From assembly GCA_003008705.1 (NCBI GenBank), contig PDUO01000004.1, positions 1,736,001 through 1,800,000 on the forward strand: a stretch of DNA of 64,000 nt. Reading direction: 5' to 3'. Positions 1 through 12,116 of this stretch are shown in pieces. Every line of letters starts with the position of its first letter. Positions within the stretch are counted from its first letter, which is position 1. The position numbers and the translations under genes are program-made. Under the pieces are notes generated by a model. It was not told the DNA's origin. It saw only the letters and a program-made list of their open reading frames with translations, and searched no databases. This DNA is from Pezicula radicicola. Lineage: Eukaryota; Ascomycota; Leotiomycetes; Helotiales; Dermateaceae.

Positions 1-1312
1 TGTCTAGCTACGAGCATACCTCTTCCACGAACATTTATTTAGCTCCTGATAGCTTGAGGTGTTATTATTTTTCATGTTGTCTTTATTGCGTTAGAATCTA
101 GCTGCAACAGTGTTTTTACAGGGTGTATACTTTTCAATGAATTTGCGTAGTTAGGTCTAGCTAATCAGTATAATTCAATAGCGGTATATCTTGTGTGTTT
201 AGCCTCTACTAATAGCTAGAGGGTATCATGTTCTTAGCTAGATAGCTTATATCAAATTATGGTATCCATCTACTAATACTTCGCAATAAGATATTAGACA
301 ATTCTTCCCTAGGAAGAGATGATGATAATAATAATGTTTTCACTAACGGGTTTCTGCTGCAAAAAATACCCCCCGAACGCCAGAATCAAAGACAAAGAAG
401 GTTTGAGGCAATTCCATTGAGCCGAGACGTTGCCGTATCTAGTTAGGATACCGATGAGGAAATGTGGTGCTCTCTGAAGCTAGAACAACAACGAAATCAC
501 AACTCGCTGAAGTCATAGCAACAGGAGACAAGCTTAAGGTGGCCACATTCCACAATCCCCATCTGACGCAAAATTACAGAACATCTCTGGGAAAGAAAGC
601 ACTTTTGTTTGGAGGGTGAATCTCCACAACTTTATGCTATCTTTTAGTGGAGGCTGGCGGAAGCAGTAGTACGCTGGCACGTGAGCTCATCCGTCGTCCG
701 CGGCGTAATGTTTGTAATTCACAGCAAATGAGTGGTGTTTGGGGAAGATCTCCCACAAAATGCCGATACTTTCCTGCGATGAGGGGGCAATGGTGTGCCA
801 AGAGTGAAATTCGTGGGGTAATAAAGCACCGAAGCGAGCTAAAATAAAAAGGCCCTCCTCCCCATCAGGTCCCAAGTCTCTCATCCGCTTCCGCCCATCT
901 TCCATCTTCCATCTTCCGCCCTGACAGTCAGGACTCCAGTTGGCAAATAAAATTGATGATGACCAACATAAAACCGTCCTCTATCAGTTTTTAAAGGTTC
1001 AAAAACTTCACTGCTCTCCGTTTTGCTTCCAGGATAATAGCCCACTCAAGTGCCGACTCAGCCGGTCTTTTATACTACCCTCCTGAAATCTTCTCTGCAG
1101 ACTGCATGTCGCTGAAAGAGGGTCGGCATCTACTCTGAGATATCACTTAGATTAGAGGAGATATATAAGACTTCCCTTCCTTGGCTCCCGGATGTTACTT
1201 TTGAGACTACCATATCACACTATATATTTTTATCACTCCATTAAAACTACCAATACAGCGTTGATTATCTCTTTGTAAAATTTTTATACCCCATACCAAT
1301 CACCCTTCCAAA
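1..1312. other. Intergenic region upstream of the FAD monooxygenase
   Basis: No convincing gene is visible. The first ~600 bp are AT-rich and rich in short CTAG/TAGCTA motifs. A 66-codon open frame at 647-847 shows no domain and is probably chance. The last 150 bp look like a promoter: a TATATATTTTTATC stretch near 1219-1232 lies ~85 bp before the start codon, followed by an A/C-rich leader. Confidence 0.6.
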
Positions 1313-2693
1313 ATGGCACCCACAAACACACCCAAGAAACCCTTCCACATCGCCGTATGTGGAGGAGGTATAGGAGGACTCTGCATGACAATCGGACTCT
1401 TGCATCAAAACATCTCCTGCAAAGTCTACGAAGCAGCACCAGCATTCGCAGAAATTGGAGCCGGGGTATCCTTTGGTCCCAATGCCGTAAGAGCCATGTC
1501 TCTACTTGATCCAGCCATCAAATCCGGGTACGATAAAAGAGCAACGAGAAACGCATGGCCTTCAAAACAACCTAACTGGTTCGATTTCCGGATTGGCATG
1601 AAAGAGGAGGGATGGAAGGATTTTAAGGTAAATGGGGGGAAAGCACCTGCTAAGGAAGGGGATGAGGTTACGGAAGTTAAGGCGGGTGATATTGGGCAAT
1701 CGAGTGTTCATCGAGCTCATTTTTTGGATGAGTTAGTTAAGTTGGTTCCTAATGAGGTTGCGGAGTTTGGGAAGAGGGTTGAGAAGGTAGAGAGGAGGGA
1801 TGATGGGAAGATGCAGCTAACTTTTCATGATGGGTCTACTGCTGAGGCTGATGCCGTTATTGGATGTGATGGTGTTAAATCGAGAACGAGACAGATCCTT
1901 TTGGGTGAAGATCATCCTGCTGTTCAACCGGTCTTTTCGGGTATTTATGCTTATCGGGGTTTGATTCCTATGGAAAAGGCTGTTGGTGTTGTGGGTGAGG
2001 AGTTGGCGAGGAATAGTCAGATGTATATGGGTTATAATGGTCATTTATTGACATTCCCTATTGAAAAGGGGGAGACGATGAATGTGGTTGCTTTTCAGAG
2101 GAAGCCGGATGGGAAGTGGGAGAATCCTCAGTGGGTACTACCGATGAAGAAGGAGGATATGTTTGAGGATTTTAAGAGTTGGGGTGATAGCGTTAAGCAT
2201 ATCCTCTCAGTAAGTTTGGTCTCTATGCATTTAGCGCCTATTGATAGTTTACTAACAAAGCACTTAGTTAATGGAGAAATCTGATGTCTGGGCCCTCTTC
2301 GACCATCCCCCAGCACCGACCTACTACAAAGGGCATCTCGCCCTCCTGGGTGACGCAGCCCACGCCACAACACCACACCAAGGAGCAGGAGCAGGCCAAG
2401 CAATCGAAGACGCCTTCATCCTCTCCAACCTCCTGGGTCAAATCACCTCAGCCTCAGAAATCGAAAACGCGTTCAAAGCATACGACACCGTTCGTCGACC
2501 TAGATCTCAAAAGGTCGTAACGACAAGTAGAGATGCTGCTGCGATTTATGAGTTTTGTGATCAGGGTTTGGGTAGTGATCTTGAGAAGATTGGAGAGAGG
2601 TTGAGGACTAGGTATGATTGGATTTGGGATGAGGATTTGGAGGAACAGTTGAGGGAGGCGAGGAGGGTTATGGACGTTAAAGCTAATTTATAG
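1313..2693 (+). CDS. FAD-dependent monooxygenase, salicylate hydroxylase-like
   Basis: Predicted flavoprotein aromatic hydroxylase of the UbiH/salicylate 1-monooxygenase family, which uses FAD and NAD(P)H to hydroxylate aromatic or polyketide substrates. Exons 1313-2209 and 2268-2693 give 440 aa; the 58-bp intron has GTAAGT, ACTAAC and TTAG. Seen in the protein: the dinucleotide-binding GGGIGG at residues 17-22, the GCDG motif at 184-187 and the second FAD motif GDAAH at 327-331 followed by a Gly/Ala-rich GAGAGQ. The length is typical of single-domain members, and the start has a good AAAATGGC context. No biosynthetic partner lies nearby, so this looks like a stand-alone catabolic or detoxifying enzyme. 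The substrate cannot be read from sequence; salicylate is only the nearest family label. Confidence 0.88.
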
Positions 2694-3844
2694 ATAGAGA
2701 TACCAGAAGGATTGCTTTTTTAAGATGATCTTGATAAATATAGCGTTTTACTAGTTAAATATTTAGAGAGTGTTATATACACAGATCTCAAGTTGAAATA
2801 GTTAGCGCTTACTAAGTGAAGTTTGCAATTATCGACCAAATTTCATCTCCCTGGAAAAGTAAGCACCGGGACAAGTCCTTAATTTTAGTCAAAAGAACTT
2901 TCACTCACCAAGACGCACCTCTTCTTTTTTCTTCTGCTTATTATGTTCAACTTAATCTACCCTCTAAAACAACACCACCGCCAGCACCTAATTATATACT
3001 TATCCACCTTACAATGAAACTTAAAGAACTAGGAAAGACTTTCAAAACAATCTCCTAAGTCATACATAGTCTAACAATCACCCATCACAACCACCACAAC
3101 AAGAAAAAAGCCAGTCCCAAGTCCCACTCCCACTCCCTCAACAACAAATAAACCAAAACCAAAAACCCAACCTCAGAACTTCAATTAAAAATCATAAACA
3201 CCCTTTCCACCCCTTCCGCAACACATCCACCATAATATAAACCACGCCATATTTATTACTTCTTCAATAGAGACAAAGTTACCAAATATACCTAGGTAGG
3301 TATATAAAGTATAGCAATACTAAAGACCTTTAATAACCCTCATCCTCCCTCACCCTCTCTTTACTCTTTACTACTTACTATACATTTCTATACACTATCA
3401 CTTTGTATATCCATTCATAAGTCAGCTAATTTAGTTACTATGAAACTACCTCTAAAAAGCCTAAAGCCGACCTTGTACGCCTTCTCTATTCTCAGGGATG
3501 GACTATTGGCTGGATTGTGCTGAGTAAAGAAATGTTGTTATCTATGCTTCTGTTCTTGTTGGTATTATGGTTTAGATAGTTCTTAATTCTATTACTTCGA
3601 ACTTAGCTGAGGAGCTAAGTAACTTACAGTGATGCTATTTAAGCTTCTCGTCCTTAACTCTGGCTGCCTTTTGCTTCTAGAAGCAGTACTGAGCTAGCCC
3701 ATGCTTTATATACTGTACTGGCGTTCCTCAAGCAAAGTCAGTGATCACAGAGAGGTATTTGGGATAAATTCCAACAAATTAGAAGCCAACTTTCAATTGG
3801 TGTTACATTTGCGCCAGCCTATTGATACAGCCCAGTCCTTTCCT
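2694..3844. other. Convergent intergenic region
   Basis: This lies between the 3' ends of the monooxygenase and PUP1. It holds long A/C-rich tracts (about 3060-3240) and an ACCTAGGTAGGTATATAA element near 3290-3307. The 80-codon open frame at 2816-3058 has no recognisable domain. Nothing else is supported. Confidence 0.5.
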
Positions 3845-4862
3845 CTAAGCATCAATATCCATTTTCTCGCCCACTGTCGCATCACCCTTGTCGAGATCGT
3901 GTACGGTAACGTACTTGTTGATCTCTTCCTTCTTGATGACTTTCTCGTTCAAAATAGCCGTGGTGCCTCTCTTAAACACGTAACTCTTCTGCTTCTTACT
4001 ACGCTCGTTGGGCTTGATGTAACCTCTCTTCAATGTGGTCTTATCCTTTGTAATAACTGCAACATCGACGTTCGATCCGGATCCCAAATCGTTGAAAATA
4101 CCGGCCTGAATGGCGTTCGACGCTAGATCGATGGCCTCCTGCTCCGTCATCTTTGACTTCCACTGCGTCTCGAATACTGACATAGCGGCAAGCGAACCAC
4201 TTCCCATCGTCACGTATGGGAGCTTATCAGTACTTCCATGGGCGTGAACTGTGAACAATCCAACTCCGGTGGGATCAACTCCTGCTACAACGAGATATGC
4301 ACCAATGTGTCCCTGGTATCGGAATAGATGTTGCTTTAACAGGGTCATGCAGGTGACAACTCGAGGTTTGCGCCCGGTCGACAGTGCGTGGAGCTCGAGT
4401 TGTGAAGAGATGAGGGCAGTTGTGAATTCGGTATCTGCAGCAGTACCTGCACCAGCACACCAGATCTGAGGAGCGATGTAATGAAGCTTCTCGCAGTTCT
4501 GTAGGAAGACAGGTAAGCTTGCTGTTCAACATGAAGCAGCTATCCTGAACATACCTTATCCGCAACTATAGGTCCGCTTGTTGCTCTCGTATCCGCAGCA
4601 ATCTAATATAAAGGATGTCAGAACATATATCTTCGTAGGCAAGCTCTAAGGTCGCTCTGCAGTTGTTGCTTTAAGATGCTTACAACGACACCTCCTTCGA
4701 ATATGCACCCAACAATCGTCGTTCCTGTTGAAGTAGCCTTCGGGAGAGGAACACCTCGAGAGTGCAGTGCCGCATTACGGGTATGGTTTGAGAAATCGAA
4801 GCTATACTGTGATCAACTTCGTGCTGTCTAGTATGGACGTCGTTCTAAACCTACCCCGGCAT
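3845..4862 (-). CDS. PUP1: 20S proteasome subunit beta-2 (trypsin-like activity)
   Basis: This is an N-terminal-nucleophile threonine protease of the inner ring of the 20S core particle, acting in cytosol and nucleus. Exons on the minus strand are 4862-4855, 4801-4684, 4602-4555 and 4498-3845, encoding 275 aa. The first coding exon is only 8 nt (ATGCCGGG), fixed by reading phase and family N-terminus (MPGFDFSN). The propeptide ends at Gly29 and Thr30 of GTTIVG is the predicted catalytic residue, the same 29-residue propeptide length as in yeast. The family blocks [34 protein letters not shown] and GSGSNVDV are all present, as is the long C-terminal arm typical of beta-2. It is divergent from NUP159. 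Confidence 0.95.
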
Positions 4863-5390
4863 GACGACTACTGGAGCTCTTGGAGCTTCTTATGACCTTT
4901 GTTTGGGGACTTAAAATGAATTTCAAGGTCGTAATTGATCGAAGTAAGCGGTCTTGAAGTCGGTGAATGGATGATAGAACGCAGAACGAGGTTGATGAGG
5001 TTGTTCAGAGCTACCTGCTGTTGTCCCAAGGCTGCGAAGTTGACGACGCGAGCAGGGCTACAGAGTTGCACGTGACTGTCGCAACCTCGCGTCTTTCGAC
5101 GACGAAGGCATCAAGAAAAGTAGACCCGACAATCAGTCTTCCAAAACACCTTTAATATAGCCGCGCAAGCTTGGGGAAGCTTCACTTAACTGCGATCGCT
5201 TTGCGCCACACATTCACTAGCTTCTATCTTACGATACCCGCTGTCGACTACGTTCCGCGCGGTCAATTCAACAACCCTCAATGCACCGCACCTCTCCGTG
5301 ACGAGCATTCCCGCCTAAAGAAGGTCAGAACGAGTTTTCTTTTAGCTGCAGAGACATCTGCTTAGTTTAATAGGATACATAGCGTCCGTT
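4863..5390. promoter_or_regulatory. Divergent promoter of PUP1 and NUP159
   Basis: These 528 bp separate the two start codons and must hold both promoters and leaders. No TATA box stands out. Short open frames here on both strands have no domain features. I looked for the yeast proteasome-associated control element GGTGGCAAA and did not find it. Confidence 0.5.
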
Positions 5391-8300
5391 ATGGCATTCA
5401 GCGGCTTCGGAATTGCTAGCAATGCTGCTATGGGCAGTCCTTCTCCGGCGGGACTAAACGTCCAGACAGGACCAGAACTTGAAGAAATTCTTACCCAAGT
5501 GAGTATTAGTAGAATACAATTGATTTAAAAGTCTACGCTGACCATTTTTCACCTTAGGAACTTGGATTCAAATCTCTTGAAGGAGAATCTAAGGTACAAC
5601 TACTTCCATCGCCATGGCCATCGGACAAGCTACCCCAGCCTACTGCATCTCTTCTGAGTGTAGCTTCACACAAGGGACTCGTCGCAGCAGCAGGTCCAGA
5701 TGCTGTCATAATAGCTACCACAGAATCTGTGAGAAAGGCGTTATCTGGAGAGAAGCCTGATGCCGGCAATTTTCGCCCATTCCAGCCACAGTTGACACTA
5801 CCTATGCCCATGAGAATATCACAGGTCGCATTCTCATCCGACGAAACATACTTGGTATTATCTGCTGAGGAGGGTGGTGGATTAGCTGTATATGAAGTTC
5901 AGACACTCCTCCAAGGCTCTACACAACCGGCTTTCCAAATGCCAACCAATGGACAAGCACTACGTGCTCTCATACCAAATCCCAAGGCTGAGAGGGGCGA
6001 ATTTATGGCTGTGGTCACTAGAGAAGGAAATCTTATGATGGGAAATTTGAAGGAGAAAAACTTTGTCTCTGGGCCTAATGGCCAAGTGTTGAAAGATGGC
6101 GTCAGCTGCATTTCTTGGAGTACTCAAGGAAAGCAGCTAGTCGCTGGCCTCGGAAATGGGACTGTATTTCAGATGAAGCCTGATGGTACCGGCACAGGAG
6201 AGATACCGGCGCCACCTAATTCGAATGGTTATCATGGTAAGTGGTGTCCCTGAAACCTATTGGGAATATAACTAATTGAGTTCAGTATCATCAATCACAT
6301 GGCTAGAAAATCTCGTCTTTCTGCTGGCACATACTCCATCAAATTCAGACAGCAGCCAGCAACCAGATTCTATCTTCCATGTTGTCACAAAAAAAACCCC
6401 TTCCAGCTACACATTTCAGAAGATTGCCGATCCTACTTCTCCGTTTGGACTGCAGCGGTTCCCACAACATCACTTTCTTCTCCGATTAAAAGACTTCCCT
6501 CCAAATCTGCAAGACCTGGTGATTGTTGCCTCATCAGCATCAACAGATATTGGTCTATTTAGCAGATCTAATGTTCCATTATGCACAGATAAGCCTGCAG
6601 ATAAAATTACTGGGGTTTTTACAACGACTGGGATGTCCGACGATTCTCGTAGAGCGCAGTTGCCAATGACTGGTTCCATGAATGATACCGCTCCTATCGG
6701 TATTGCACTAGATCTCTCAAGTACAGAGAAGGTCGTGCGACCTATTCCAGGTGACGAGATGGATGAATCGTCTAGCCCTTTGCCTGCTTTACTGGTTCTT
6801 AACAATGAGGGTGTACTAGCTGCTTGGTGGATTGTTTATTCAGAGTCTATACGACAAGGAACGACATATCCTGGCCTTGTTGTTGCTGAGGGTGCTGCGC
6901 CGCCAACACAGACACAAACTTCGGCGCAGCCTGCTCAATCACCGTTCGGTGCGTCTTCTTCCCAGCCGGCTTTTGGTCAGTCGACATTTGGGACTCCTCC
7001 CAGTTCAGCACCGGCCTTCGGAAGTGCCTCCAAAGTTGGCGCCTTTGGCGCTCCATCTGGTTTGGGCCAGAGCAAATCCGTCTGGGGAACACCGTCAACG
7101 GGTCAAAGCAGTGGATCTACATTTGGAGCTCCTGCATTTGGATCGGCTGCGTTTTCTACTGCACCAGCAACAACTAATGCCCCGACCTTTGGTTCTTCTA
7201 CATTTGGTACTCCATCAAACTCGGCACCTAGCAGCGCACCTGCCTTCGGAGCACCTGCTTTCGGACAAACTACCACACCAGCCTTTGGGAATACAGGCTT
7301 GCCTGGAAATCGACCTTCGCCTTGGAGCTCTGGTGGAGCAGGTGCGCCTAGCGTAGGTTTCGGCCAAACCAGTGGGCTCGGAAAGTCAATTGGAGTATTT
7401 GGTGCACCAAGCACTGGTACGACTCCAACTCAAGCTCCTTCATCGGGAGGGTTTGCAGGGTTTGCATCCAAAGGTGGCTTTGCTGCAGCTAGCGCCCCTG
7501 CGGGCGGCAGTATATTTGGTTCGACGCCTGCCAGCCCCAGTCCAGGTAGTGGAGGTAGCGTCTTTGGTGCCAAGAAGGAGAATACGCCTACTACCAACGT
7601 TTTTGGTGCCAAACCTGCAAGCCCTGCTCCTTCTACAGGCTTGTTTGGTAAACCTGCAAGTCCAGCACCTGGCACTAATAGTATATTTGGAGGTAGCTCA
7701 CAACCCACCACGAGTGTTTTCGGTGCACCCTCCGGAAGCAAGACCAGCACAGGGTTTGGCAGCAGTTCAGTTGCAGGCAACTCCAACAAACCAGGACTTA
7801 TTGGTTCCGGTAATTTCGTCCTAGGATCAACCTTCAAGGCTGATCCATCTGCTAAAGATGATAATGAAAAACCCTCGGGCGAAGCAGGAAAGTCCTTGTT
7901 TGGAGGTGGCTTCGGCAGTGCCCTGGGTGAAGTAGCGAAATCGCCTCCCGCAACAGCTGCTGTATCCAAGGAGGCTGATATGGATAGTGAAGAAACCATC
8001 GATGTACCCAAACCACCTAAGCCCGAAGTATCCTCCAGCGCTGGCTCAACAACCCCAATATCTACTCCAGCACCGCCAAAATTTGCCTCTCCCGCCCCAG
8101 GACCGTCTTTGTTTGGATCATCAACTACACCTGCTACCAAACCATTTGGCACCCCAGGCTTCGGCTTTGGGAAACCAAGTGGGCAAGAGGATAGCGCTAA
8201 GAGTATCTTCGGGCAGAGCAAGATCCCAGTACCAGTTCAGAATACCCCTGTCAAGCCATCAATCGAATCTCCCTTCAGCAAAGTGAAAGAGGAGCCTGAA

Positions 8301-10169
8301 TCAGATCGAGCTGGTGTTGGCAAAGGTATCCCTGAGGCCCCATTGCCGCCTGATCCAACAAGCAAGACAAGCGACACATCTGTATCATCTACCGAAACGG
8401 ACGCACCTCTACCTCCAGACTTTATACCTAAAGTAGCGAAACCCGCCGAACCCCCAACCCCAACACCAGAGATTAAAAAGAGCGAGCCTACTACAACTCC
8501 TTCTGACTTAATCCCGCCCTCAGACGTCCCTGGTGGTCCCGACGAAGAGAACGATTCTGGAGATTTCTTAACTGAGGACGACGAAGAGAGTAATCCCAGC
8601 GAAGAGGAGGATGAGAGTGAGGAAGGAAGCGGAGAAGATGTCACCAAGGATTTAAGTCCCCAATCCAATGGCACTGCTGGAATAACACCACAGAGCTCTT
8701 TTGGGTTTGGAAATCAGAGCCCAGCAGGTGGTCTCTTCACGAATATCCAGAGACCTAAACAGTCAAACTCGAAGGGCTCATTGTTTGGTGAAATTAATCT
8801 CTCTGCACCTTCACTTCCACCCCCAAAGCCGTTGGCTAGCCCCCGGTCACCAAGCCCAGTGCGAACTGCTGCTTCAAGATTACAGCGCCCTGATGCATCG
8901 AGATCGATCAGTGCTCCTGGTGTGGCCTCGCAATTGCTTGGGTCCCGAGCAGGACCTATTAAACCAAGCGTACCGTCTCAACAAAGCCTTGCCTTTGCGC
9001 TTAAAGAGCAGCAGGCGGAGGAAAAGCGTCGTGCAGAGCTCAGAAAGAAGAAAGAGGATGAGGAAAAACAAGCTTTGATCGATAATGAGGATGAGGAAAA
9101 TCGGATATTTCTTGCCTCTGATATTGAAGGCACTACGAAGCTCCATGACTTCGAAGCTCATGCTGACTATGTTGGTAAAGAACCAGCAGACAGTATACCT
9201 GCCCAGATCGAGACCCTCTATCGCGATATCAACTCAATGATTGATACCCTTGGTATTAACGCTCGGTATTTAAAGTCCTTCATCAAAGGTCATACTGAGC
9301 AGTATAAAGAGGAGGGCCGCTCAAGAGAAGATCTTAACGAGGAAGAAAATTGGGTTCTGGTAGAAGTGGAGGATCTTGGTGTTCTGGTGGAAAAGAGCTT
9401 AACCCGCGAACTAGAAGATGGGAGAGTCCGGGAAGTAGCTGCCAAAGTTGAAGTTTGCACAAATCTTGAGAAGGAAATTTCAAGGGTTCGAGCGAAACAT
9501 GAGGACATCAAGAAGATTCTCGGTTCGCACAATGACCCGGATCATATTACTACCATCCGAGCACAGCCCCTGAGTGCAGAACAAGCTGCGCAACAACATG
9601 ATCTCAGAAAGCAGTTTATGAATTTCCAGGAACTGCTGGCCAAAGCAGAGGAAGAAGTTACTGTTCTCAAGGCTGCTCTAGCATCACAGTCAGGCAGGTC
9701 TAATGGGACAGGGGGACCCACCGTCGAAGCGGTGATAAGAACAATAGCGAAGATGACGAGCATGGCGGAGAAGAGGAGTGGCGATATCGACTTGCTAGAG
9801 AACCAGATGCGTAGACTCCGATTTGGTTCAGTGGCGAGCCCAGGTAGTCGAGAAGGCTCCCCTTTTGCGACTCCACAAAATAAAGCAACCCTCCGCACCC
9901 CTGGCAGTTCAGGTACCTACGGACTCTACTTTACACCTGATAGCAGCATTAGAGAGTCAAATCGGAATTTCCAAAACTCTCTTATGTCTTCAACAAGTTC
10001 GTTTGCTAGAGGATCACCAGGACCTCGGAAGAAAATGAGCGGATTCTCTGCTGAAGAGAAAGCAGAATTAAGGGTAAAGTTAGCGAGGAAGAAGGGTGTC
10101 AAAGACAGGTTAAGGGCAGCTCTACAGAAATCCGGAACTAATGTTCGACTGATGGATGATGACGGATAA
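5391..10169 (+). CDS. NUP159: FG nucleoporin of the cytoplasmic face, Nup159/Nup214-like
   Basis: Nuclear pore component predicted to anchor the DEAD-box helicase Dbp5 through its N-terminal beta-propeller and to form the cytoplasmic-filament complex through its C-terminal coiled coil. Exons 5391-5498, 5558-6236 and 6286-10169 give 1556 aa; both introns have consensus ends and keep phase. Order seen: a propeller-like N-terminus (about residues 40-440), an FG domain (about 480-910) with dozens of FG, PAFG, SxFG and FGxP repeats rich in S, T, P, A and G, an acidic Pro/Ser linker with an E/D run near 8560-8640, then a charged coiled coil (about 1165-1435) and a basic tail. The layout matches Nup159 rather than Nup98 (no autoproteolytic domain) or Nup62 (too long). 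The start was chosen because it restores the propeller N-terminus across the first intron. Confidence 0.9.
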
Positions 10170-10583
10170 AGATAACATTGGATGCACATAGGATATGGGC
10201 GTTTTGGAAGGAGTGGTCATAACCCGAATGAGTTCATGGCATGGCGAGTGAATTAGTTAGCTACCATGATAATTGAGTAACGATAGTGTATCAAATTAAC
10301 AACGTTCAGACACAGGCAATACCCCGAGTGTGAAGTAGCAACCAACGAGATGGAGCATCCTTGACAGTGGTTGGTCTAATGTCTAGTAAAGCCGTGCTTC
10401 AAGCCGGTTGTTTTGCATTCTCACCTCGGTCGTTGGAGTGGACACGATAATCAACCGTACATAAATACGGTCCTATCAGACCGTATAATTACTTTTGTGG
10501 AGAATCTTTAGGCTAGGATATGTGTGGTCAGACAACATTGCGCCGTTGTGATCTATCCCCGTCTCAAGAATTGGCTAATTTCA
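10170..10583. other. Convergent intergenic region
   Basis: These 414 bp lie between the stop codons of NUP159 and the coiled-coil gene and presumably hold both 3' UTRs. An inverted ACGGTC...GACCGT pair lies around 10468-10483 (TACGGTCCTATCAGACCGTA), a possible small hairpin. No gene is seen. Confidence 0.45.
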
Positions 10584-12116
10584 TTAGTCTTCTATCTCAC
10601 CTCCAAAGTCAATAAGTCGAAGTTTCCTGGCGTCCCTAGGATGAAATTGTGCAACCTTTGACCTGACGAGAAACCTCGCGGCAGCCGATTCCCTCTCCAG
10701 CTCAACGTAAGCGCCTGAGCCACTCCCATCTACTTCAAGCAGACGATTGAGAAGCTGTTCCGTAAGCCCACGCATTTCTGCTGCAGCAGCCCGTTTCTCA
10801 TCCCATGGTTCCTCTAACTCGGCGTCCTCTGCGGGTTGAGGGCCCCATATTTCATCAATACGACGTTGGCGTTTATCCTCTTTTACTTTGACTTTCGTCT
10901 TCTTGACCTTCCCTTGGGCATTGAACCCAACCTCAAGTGTTTCCTCGTCAACGTCCAGAAGTTCTCCTACAATTGGCCCTCCTAGTTCTTCAGCTGCAAG
11001 CATAGCAGCTAAATGATTATCTATGAAGCCATTGAATGCTTTCACTAACTTCATTGTCTCTCTGTCATAACTCGCTTTCCTTTTCTCCAGTTCTCGTATC
11101 ATATCTTTTGCTATCTGAGCTGGGGTTTTTTGTGTCTGCGCTTCGATGTCTCCTTGCAGTGAAGTAATCCGTGCCTCCATGGCATTTTGCATAAGCTTTG
11201 CATCCTGGAGGTCTGCTTGCTCCTTGTCTAGTCGTTGCTTAAGTTTCTTGTAGTCGATTTCTGTCTGGGTGATGCATTCTTTGGTTTCCTCGATGGTCCT
11301 ATGGGTACTGCGTAGGGCGAGGAGACCTGGAATTGGCGATTCAGTGGACGGAAGGCTGGGCTGTGCCTCTGTGAGCGAGTCATAGGTGAGCTTGAGGACG
11401 TTCAATTGTTGGAGGTGGGTTGTTGGATCTTCGGATGGCTGTGTTTGTATAGAAGTCGTAGATGCGCGAAGCTATCATTTCGTTAGTTTTTATATTTTAT
11501 TTTTAGACATACAATAATAAGCGTGCAATAAGAGTGCAATAAGAGTAAGAGTATGATTTCTGCTCACCTTTTCCAGAGCAGCTTCTTGCTCCTTTACCCT
11601 AGCCTGTAGTCCTTTGAGAGTGCGGTCAAGGCGCGCTGTATATTGAGCTGAGACGCGTGACAACTCAGCATGCTCCTCCTCATCCTCCATAATTTGTTTG
11701 TGCTTGGACCAGTAATTTGAGGCTCTTGCTTGTCGCAATATTGTGTTTCTATGTGGAGCTTCCTGGGGACTTCAAACAAAAAGAGCTCCCAATAAGTAAA
11801 CATACGTAGTAATGAATCGCATTCTAGCCTACCCTACCTAGCCTCATAGGTTAGGGTGTATGTGTGTTGTGTGTGTGTGTACCTCAGGCGCTGAAAATCT
11901 CGCTTAGGCGTGCTAAGCTTTGATCTCAGAGTGAAGTTGCGCTGCAGATCATACTTCCCTTCTTCAAGCTTGCTGCTAGCTTATTAGGGTTGTCTGTCCT
12001 GCACATCTGCATCTGCATCTGCATCTTTCCTCGCCTTTCCTCTTTGCCCCCGGCTCATCCTCATCCCCATCTCCTTGCTTCCTTCCTGTTACATATTCAA
12101 CTTTCCCATCAAGCAT
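10584..12116 (-). CDS. Coiled-coil protein, candidate inner-kinetochore CENP-K/Sim4 family
   Basis: The three C-terminal exons are well supported: 11968-11883 (start less sure), 11769-11568 and 11471-10584, all in phase. A first exon 12116-12093 (ATG, GTAACA donor) completes a 399-aa model, but this N-terminus is provisional. The protein is almost wholly alpha-helical and charged, with a long coiled coil covering about the first 60% of the 10584-11471 exon. It ends in a conserved-looking segment, RFLVRSKVAQFHPRDARKLR, followed by LIDFG. That ending (an aliphatic helix, then HP+D and RLxDF) resembles fungal CENP-K proteins of the constitutive centromere network. The resemblance is from memory, and another helical chromosome protein is possible. 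It lies convergent to NUP159, with its 5' end facing the KH gene. Confidence 0.55.
12004..12026. repeat. CATCTG hexamer microsatellite
   Basis: 3.8 perfect copies of CATCTG lie inside the proposed first intron of the minus-strand coiled-coil gene. If read as exon they would encode an unlikely Arg-Cys run, one reason to place an intron here. Confidence 0.8.

Noticed and set aside
1313..2693. Member of a secondary-metabolite cluster
   Set aside because: No polyketide synthase, NRPS, terpene cyclase, transporter or cytochrome P450 lies nearby; neighbours are housekeeping genes.
7430..8221. 263-codon minus-strand open frame
   Set aside because: It is antisense to the FG-repeat part of NUP159; low-complexity Pro/Gly/Ser codons leave the opposite strand open. 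No domain or start context.
11475..11803. Alternative frame starting near 11803 as the 5' exon of the coiled-coil gene
   Set aside because: It gives a different frame from the conserved WSKHKQ region and ends in a stop; splicing 11883 to 11769 keeps phase instead.
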